NCBI GenBank assembly: GCA_910586485.1
Contig: CAJUIA010000015.1
Span: 1 to 64,000, forward strand
DNA from: an uncultured Acetatifactor sp.
Lineage (GTDB): Bacteria > Bacillota > Clostridia > Lachnospirales > Lachnospiraceae
Length of the DNA: 64,000 nt
Direction: 5' to 3'
The notes under the pieces were generated by a model, which was not told where the DNA came from, did no database searches, and was given only the letters and a program-made list of their open reading frames with translations. The first letter of the stretch is position 1. The number at the start of each line of letters is the position of its first letter. Below, in pieces: positions 59,950 through 64,000 of the stretch. Made by a program: the position numbers and the translations under genes.

Positions 59950-60603
59950 ATGAGGATTACAAAAGGAATGCTGAACAGACATCATGACGGCGGAATGATT
60001 TCCAGCCGGAAATCTCTGCTGGATCATATTAATTCAGCCAGAACAGGAGGCAGCTCCAGGCTGAGTGCGCTAAACGTCCAGAACGGGCGAAAGCTGAATG
60101 TGGCGGATACCATTGCCTCCAGATACGCAAGAACAGGATATGAAAAACTGAGTAATGCGGCGGACTCTCTGGAAAAACAGGTGGCCGGCCTTGGGAAAAG
60201 AGCGGATCTGGGAGCAGTATCTGCCGCAGATGTGGAGAGCCTGCTGGAAAATTATAATGCTACTTTAAAGAATCTGTATCAGTGCGACGGTTCGCTTAAT
60301 AACTTTTATCGGCAGACCTTAAGGCAGGCAGCTACGGACAATATGGATGCCTTAAGCAGGATCGGCATCAGCTACGGAAGGGACGGTTCTTTAAGCCTGA
60401 ACAGCAATAAGCTTGGCAGGGCAGGCGGAGAAGAAATAAAGGCGGCATTAGGCAGCAGCTCTGGATTTATGAAACGGCTTGGTGCTGTTGCTTCCAGAGT
60501 TTCGGACAGTGCATCGGCAAACATGCGGACAGCATCCAGCAGATATAATGCGGGGGGAAATCTGGGCAGCTCTTATTTCAGCAGGTATAATTTTCTGGGG
60601 TGA
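59950..60603 (+). CDS. Unknown helical protein, loosely FliD-like at the C-terminus
   Basis: This is a 217-residue, Ser/Ala/Asn-rich protein without signal peptide or cysteine-rich motif. The central part (LSNAADSLEKQVAGLGKR; VESLLENYNATLKNLYQ) is helical. The stretch DALSRIGISYGRDGSLSLNSNKL resembles the closing motif of flagellar filament-cap proteins. That likeness is weak and no flagellar genes are nearby, so I leave the function open. It lies 64 bp after the GLYG-repeat gene and is followed by structured element copy 3. Confidence 0.65.
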   Translation: MRITKGMLNRHHDGGMISSRKSLLDHINSARTGGSSRLSALNVQNGRKLNVADTIASRYARTGYEKLSNAADSLEKQVAGLGKRADLGAVSAADVESLLENYNATLKNLYQCDGSLNNFYRQTLRQAATDNMDALSRIGISYGRDGSLSLNSNKLGRAGGEEIKAALGSSSGFMKRLGAVASRVSDSASANMRTASSRYNAGGNLGSSYFSRYNFLG

Positions 60604-60617
60604 AATGGACGATATAA

Positions 60618-60785
60618 GTGTGAGAAGAAAATCAAATTGCGTTCCGCAATTTTCGCTCGCGGCAGAGGCCGCTTCGCGAAGATTTTCTACGGCGCAAGTG
60701 CAGCGCCTTTCTCACACGGAAGAATCGCAGGCGATTCTTCCTGGAACTTTAGTTCCATGAACTTTAGTTCTATGGGATTGGTTTA
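60618..60785 (+). repeat. Structured intergenic element, copy 3
   Basis: The outer stem GTGTGAGAA (60618-60626) pairs with TTCTCACAC (60709-60717). The inner stem AGAAAATC (60626-60633) pairs with GATTTTCT (60681-60688). An apical ATTGCG/CGCAAT hairpin and a side hairpin GGCGC/GCGCC follow in the same places as in copy 1. The following hairpin GGAAGAATCGC/GCGATTCTTCC (60718-60728 with 60731-60741) and the GAACTTTAGTTC tail ending TATGGGATTGGTT match copy 2. Confidence 0.8.
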
Positions 60786-60804
60786 TTTTGAAAGGAGCGG
60801 AAGG

Positions 60805-61494
60805 ATGCAGTTAGGGATTTTAGACAGAGGAATGGATTCCGCGGGAGGCTTGAGGGCAACAAGAGGCAGAGGTTATTCAGGGACGAAGAATGCAGCTGCC
60901 GTAAAAGAGGGCGGCAGTTTTGAACGCCGGGTGAGCGCGGAGATCAGGGCGCTTGCAGATGATGAGGAAAAAAAGAATGCTTCTGCGCTTAATGTAAAGG
61001 CTGAAGAGGAAGAAGCGGGAAAGGGCGGACATCGTTCACAGGCGGCCAAGATCTACGAGGCGGCAGCGGCAGGTAAAGCAAACCCTATCAATAATATGCG
61101 TCAGGCGCCGAAGGTGCCTTATGGGCATCTGGCCAAGGACGGCGTTATTGAGTATAATGGCGTTATCTTTGTCTGCGACGAGAAAACCAACAGCATATGT
61201 CTGGGCGATATGACGGATAAGAGTCAGGTAATTACGGTAACGCTGTCCGGAGGCGGGCATCTGAAGGTAAACCGGAAAAATATCGGTGATTTAGCCAAAG
61301 CGGTAGGTATGTTTTCACCGGAGGATCTGAATCTGATCATGCGTGCCATCGCGCAGGATACAAAGATTCAGTCTGTCAAGAAAGAGATTGATGATATGGA
61401 AAACAGTATCGGCAGCGCCGAAAGCGCAATATCTGGAGAGGCTCCGTCAGATTCAGGAAAAACGGAAGAGACAAAAGAGACGGACCAGGAATAA
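60805..61494 (+). CDS. Unknown soluble protein with conserved core
   Basis: This 229-residue protein has a charged N-terminal half, then a well-formed core at about 110-205 (VPYGHLAKDGVIEYNGVIFVCDEKTN, SICLGDMTDKSQVITVTLSGGG, NRKNIGDLAKAVGMFSPEDLNLIMRAIAQDTKIQ) and an acidic tail. I do not know a function, though the core looks conserved rather than random. ATG 60805 follows AAAGGAGCGG; the frame continues upstream through the repeat element but that part is not a gene. It is third in the unknown trio and ends before a hairpin terminator. Confidence 0.72.
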   Translation: MQLGILDRGMDSAGGLRATRGRGYSGTKNAAAVKEGGSFERRVSAEIRALADDEEKKNASALNVKAEEEEAGKGGHRSQAAKIYEAAAAGKANPINNMRQAPKVPYGHLAKDGVIEYNGVIFVCDEKTNSICLGDMTDKSQVITVTLSGGGHLKVNRKNIGDLAKAVGMFSPEDLNLIMRAIAQDTKIQSVKKEIDDMENSIGSAESAISGEAPSDSGKTEETKETDQE

Positions 61495-61533
61495 AGGAAA
61501 TGAAATATTCACAGCGGTGAATCAATCGTTTTA

Positions 61534-61559
61534 CGGGCGGCCATGGCCGCCCGCTTTTG
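61534..61559. terminator. Terminator after the unknown trio
   Basis: CGGGCGGCC-AT-GGCCGCCCG is a perfect 9-bp stem followed by GCTTTT. A second foldback with GCCCGTTGCGCAACGGGC lies at about 61579-61597, next to the end of the minus-strand pectin esterase gene. Confidence 0.8.
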
Positions 61560-61622
61560 TTGTGCGCCCGTTGCGCAGTGCCCGTTGCGCAACGGGCACA
61601 GATGAACTTGTCGGCGCAGGAC

Positions 61623-62750
61623 TTAAGCCGATGCGTACCTTCCGGGTATCCAGCCTTCCAGCACTCTTTCCAGGGTGTATTCCGCGGCTTCTTCGTCCGT
61701 CAGCTGGCAGGAAAAATCCGCTCTGGTGTCCGAGCTTGCGCCGGGACCGGTGGAACGGTACTCACCGTAGAAAAAATGTCGGTGGGGCTTGCCCCAGTCT
61801 GCCCAGCCGGCCGGATGAATATGGGCCCCCAGTTCACAGTTTAAGTATACGGTTTTTGCCCATTCCCGCCAGGGCCGCCCCAGCATTACCGTGCCGGGGG
61901 GACAGTCGCTTTCCAGCCTGCAATTATGGAATACATAGCCGAAGGGCCGGTCTTTGGGGGTGGAAGCGGCGGAGATATAACCATAGACGGGAGATATTTC
62001 AGCCTGTTTTTCCCCGGAAGTATTTTGCTCCGGGAGCGCGAAGCGCTCCCTGGGCAGTGCGGAAAAAAGGATACAGCCTTCAAACCAGGCGGTGCCGCCG
62101 CCGAAGATGAAATCCACGTCTCCCCGGATCAGGCAGCTTCGGAAGCAATGGCGTCCCGGAATTCTTGGCTTGTCCGCACCGGGGCCCTTGAAACCGCCGG
62201 GAATCGCTTCCTTTAAAGGCAGGGGAGCCGTAAAAAGCGTATCCTGACTTCCGAGCAGGCAGCAGTCTTCAAAAAAGATCCGGTCTCCGTCCACATACAA
62301 AGCCAGGGCCTGCCCTACGGCGTGGCCGTATCCGGCATCATTTTGAAAGGTCAGATGCCTGGCCGTAATATCGTGGGAGTCGATTCGCACCGAGGCGGTG
62401 CGGAAGGTTCCCCGCTTGTCTCCCTCCGGCATGGGATCAAAGGCGGCATCGCCCCAGACCAGCACCGTGTCTGCACGGTCGCTGCCCTCCCCCTGTAATG
62501 TCAGATTCGGCCGGCTGATCACCAGCTTTTCCCTGTAAACGCCGGGACCGATATGGATTACGGCTGGCGTGATAGGGGAATGGGGAGCGGGATAAGCTTT
62601 TTCAGGTATATTAGTTTGTATGTTCGAATCCTCAGGGGCGGCTTCAGCGGCGCCCATGGCTTCCAGGCTTTGTAATGCGGCGGCCACCGTGTCGAAGCAG
62701 GGAACGGAACCAGGGATATTTACATAAAGGTGAAGTATTTGCGGGATCAT
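61623..62750 (-). CDS. Pectin methylesterase, carbohydrate esterase family 8, intracellular
   Basis: This is a 375-residue beta-helix enzyme removing methyl esters from galacturonan oligomers. Family motifs are all present: HIGPGVYREKLVI, GHAVGQALALYVDGDRIFFEDCCLLGSQDTLF (oxyanion Gln and catalytic Asp region), GDVDFIFGGGTAWFEGC (second Asp) and LGRPWREWAKTVYLNCELG (conserved Arg and Trp). No signal peptide is seen, so it works on imported fragments together with GH28 and the Uxa enzymes, although it is 8 kb from them and on the other strand. Confidence 0.94.
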   Translation of the reverse strand: MIPQILHLYVNIPGSVPCFDTVAAALQSLEAMGAAEAAPEDSNIQTNIPEKAYPAPHSPITPAVIHIGPGVYREKLVISRPNLTLQGEGSDRADTVLVWGDAAFDPMPEGDKRGTFRTASVRIDSHDITARHLTFQNDAGYGHAVGQALALYVDGDRIFFEDCCLLGSQDTLFTAPLPLKEAIPGGFKGPGADKPRIPGRHCFRSCLIRGDVDFIFGGGTAWFEGCILFSALPRERFALPEQNTSGEKQAEISPVYGYISAASTPKDRPFGYVFHNCRLESDCPPGTVMLGRPWREWAKTVYLNCELGAHIHPAGWADWGKPHRHFFYGEYRSTGPGASSDTRADFSCQLTDEEAAEYTLERVLEGWIPGRYASA

Positions 62751-62944
62751 AAACAGTGTCCTTTCCTGAATGATAAGATTTTAAGGGAGCGTTCGTGGAA
62801 AGCTTCTCCTTTTAAACATTGTAAAAGCTTACAGGGGGGATGTCAAAGGAAATCTTGTTTATGAATTTTTTTAAAAACCAGATGCTTTTTAAATCATTTT
62901 GGTGTAAAATAGATTCTGTTATTCTTATATAGTGAGGAGATGGA

Positions 62945-64000
62945 ATGAAAGACAAAGTCAGGCAGACAGGTAAGGTGATATTTGCTGAACGTACAAGGAT
63001 CATCTTTGCCGTTTTTCTTGCGCTTTTTTACAGCGCTGCATATACGGTAATAGGGCCTGTGACGGCGGCGCAGGATATAAGTTTAAGCCGCTCACGGTTT
63101 GTTCCTTTTGCAGTGTGTTTCATAATGTGCCTGGCAGTCAATGCTTTCGTTTTTTTTGGCGTGCCGAAGATGTACTTACGCATGGAAAATTGGCGTATAT
63201 CCCGGTGCATTAACAGGTATCTTGAAAAAGTCGGAGACCGCAGACTTTTTTTGTTTGTCTGGATTTTCACTTTTGTGTCATGGATTCCGGCCTATCTCAT
63301 CTTATATCCGGGCGTTTTGTCCTATGACATGATTTCTCAGGTGAGCAGCGCGCTCGGTGAGATCTCGAACAACCATCATCCCATCCTGCATACATGGCTC
63401 ATACGCTTTTTTATGAAGACAGGAGACAGTCTTTTTTCCGGTTATGAGTCTGGGATTGGTTTGCTTTCGCTTCTGCAGATGGTAACTTTAAGTTACGCGC
63501 TGACTCGTTTGGTTTTTTTGCTGAAGAAAAAGAAGATTCCGATTTTAATCGTCATATTTACGGCGCTGCTCTCGGCACTGTGGTTTATGAACGCCTGCCT
63601 GTCCGTGACAATGATAAAAGATACTCTGCATGCCGCATTCCTTGTATTATTTGCCTGTCATTTCACGGAAATTGTAACGAATCCTTCAGAATACTCCCGG
63701 CAAAAACGAAATTTATTTATTTTGCCGGTGATCAGCTTCTTAATGTGTGCTTTCAGAAATAACGGCATTCACATTTATATATTTTGCTTTGCGGCTTTGT
63801 TCTTATTGAGAATAACACAAATAAAGAAAGCAAAAGCATACATTGCCCTCATAGCGGCAATTCTATTGCCGGTCGTTTTGTATAAAATTTATACAGGACC
63901 TGTCTTTGAAGCGTTGGGGATAGCTCCGGGCCAGGTACGGGAGGCGTTGAGTGTGCCCATACAGCAGTTGCAGCGCGTGGCCGTCGGCAGAGCGGATGAA
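62945..64000 (+). CDS. DUF6020-type multi-pass membrane protein (partial, runs off the window)
   Basis: The first 352 codons are open to the edge of the window. Many hydrophobic segments are present, with the motif LYPGVLSYDMISQVSSAL and NHHPILHTWLI in the first outside loop and NACLSVTMIKDTLHAAF further on. This layout matches DUF6020 proteins, which resemble glycosyltransferase-C-like membrane enzymes. ATG 62945 follows GTGAGGAGATGG. The role is unknown. Confidence 0.82.
   Translation, partial: MKDKVRQTGKVIFAERTRIIFAVFLALFYSAAYTVIGPVTAAQDISLSRSRFVPFAVCFIMCLAVNAFVFFGVPKMYLRMENWRISRCINRYLEKVGDRRLFLFVWIFTFVSWIPAYLILYPGVLSYDMISQVSSALGEISNNHHPILHTWLIRFFMKTGDSLFSGYESGIGLLSLLQMVTLSYALTRLVFLLKKKKIPILIVIFTALLSALWFMNACLSVTMIKDTLHAAFLVLFACHFTEIVTNPSEYSRQKRNLFILPVISFLMCAFRNNGIHIYIFCFAALFLLRITQIKKAKAYIALIAAILLPVVLYKIYTGPVFEALGIAPGQVREALSVPIQQLQRVAVGRADE

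Noticed and set aside
59950..60603. Flagellar cap protein FliD
   Set aside because: Only a short C-terminal motif is similar, the protein is far too small, and there are no flagellar genes in the window.
60637..60804. Longer N-terminus for the third unknown protein, reading through the repeat element
   Set aside because: This part is the structured element copy 3, and a good ribosome binding site precedes the ATG at 60805.

Overview
The window looks like chromosome from an anaerobic, butyrate-forming, plant-polysaccharide-degrading Clostridia member, most likely Lachnospiraceae. The support is a butyrate toolkit (etfBA at the left edge, ptb-buk at 39.8-41.8 kb), a complete isomerase-type galacturonate route (uxaC, uxaB, uxaA), intracellular pectin enzymes (GH28, CE8, GH43), ABC importers encoded without an ATPase, and Firmicute-style AGGAGG ribosome binding sites. 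The host DNA is moderately GC-rich. The stretch at about 32.15-39.65 kb is clearly AT-rich and is read as acquired DNA. I see no rRNA, tRNA, CRISPR array, integrase or transposase.

Layout. 0-6.2 kb: electron transfer flavoprotein genes, an MFS transporter, a YbaK-type deacylase, a D,D-carboxypeptidase and a divergent ArsR-type regulator. 6.6-25.3 kb: one long rightward locus for capture and import of a complex glycan. It holds a giant solute-binding protein, two permease pairs, an NHL/TPR/Yip1 membrane protein, a DUF5696-type secreted protein, a second binding lipoprotein, a LamG lipoprotein with duplicated modules, and two GH43 enzymes of which the second is a membrane-anchored fusion. 25.4-32.1 kb: a small membrane protein, an MMPL exporter coupled to a GLUG-repeat surface protein, and a HAD phosphatase. 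32.2-39.6 kb: an AT-rich defense island with a dead DUF5655 nuclease gene, a BsuBI/PstI-type restriction-modification pair, an OLD-type ATPase/Toprim nuclease and a frameshifted P-loop ATPase. 39.8-45.8 kb: ptb, buk, a Ktr potassium system, a zinc-ribbon membrane protein and an internally deleted Rpn-family gene. 46.1-54.8 kb: the galacturonate regulon, with a divergent promoter region carrying two matching LacI-type operators. 54.9-64 kb: a HerA/DUF853 ATPase, a LytTR/GHKL two-component system, three uncharacterised small proteins, an intracellular pectin esterase and the start of a DUF6020-type membrane protein.

How the genes fit together. Extracellular arabinan or pectin side chains would be bound and trimmed by the 6.6-25 kb locus and imported through the two permease pairs, using an ATPase encoded elsewhere. 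CE8 and GH28 would then finish galacturonan oligomers in the cytoplasm. UxaC, UxaB and UxaA carry galacturonate to 2-keto-3-deoxygluconate, and ptb-buk with ETF serve butyrate formation.

The least explained signals are: (i) structured intergenic elements in three dispersed copies, whose stems differ in sequence but still pair while a 7-nt loop is unchanged in two of them; (ii) a second two-copy hairpin element placed just before start codons; (iii) the NHL/Yip1 plus DUF5696 membrane module inside the glycan importer; (iv) the trio of unknown proteins at 59.1-61.5 kb.
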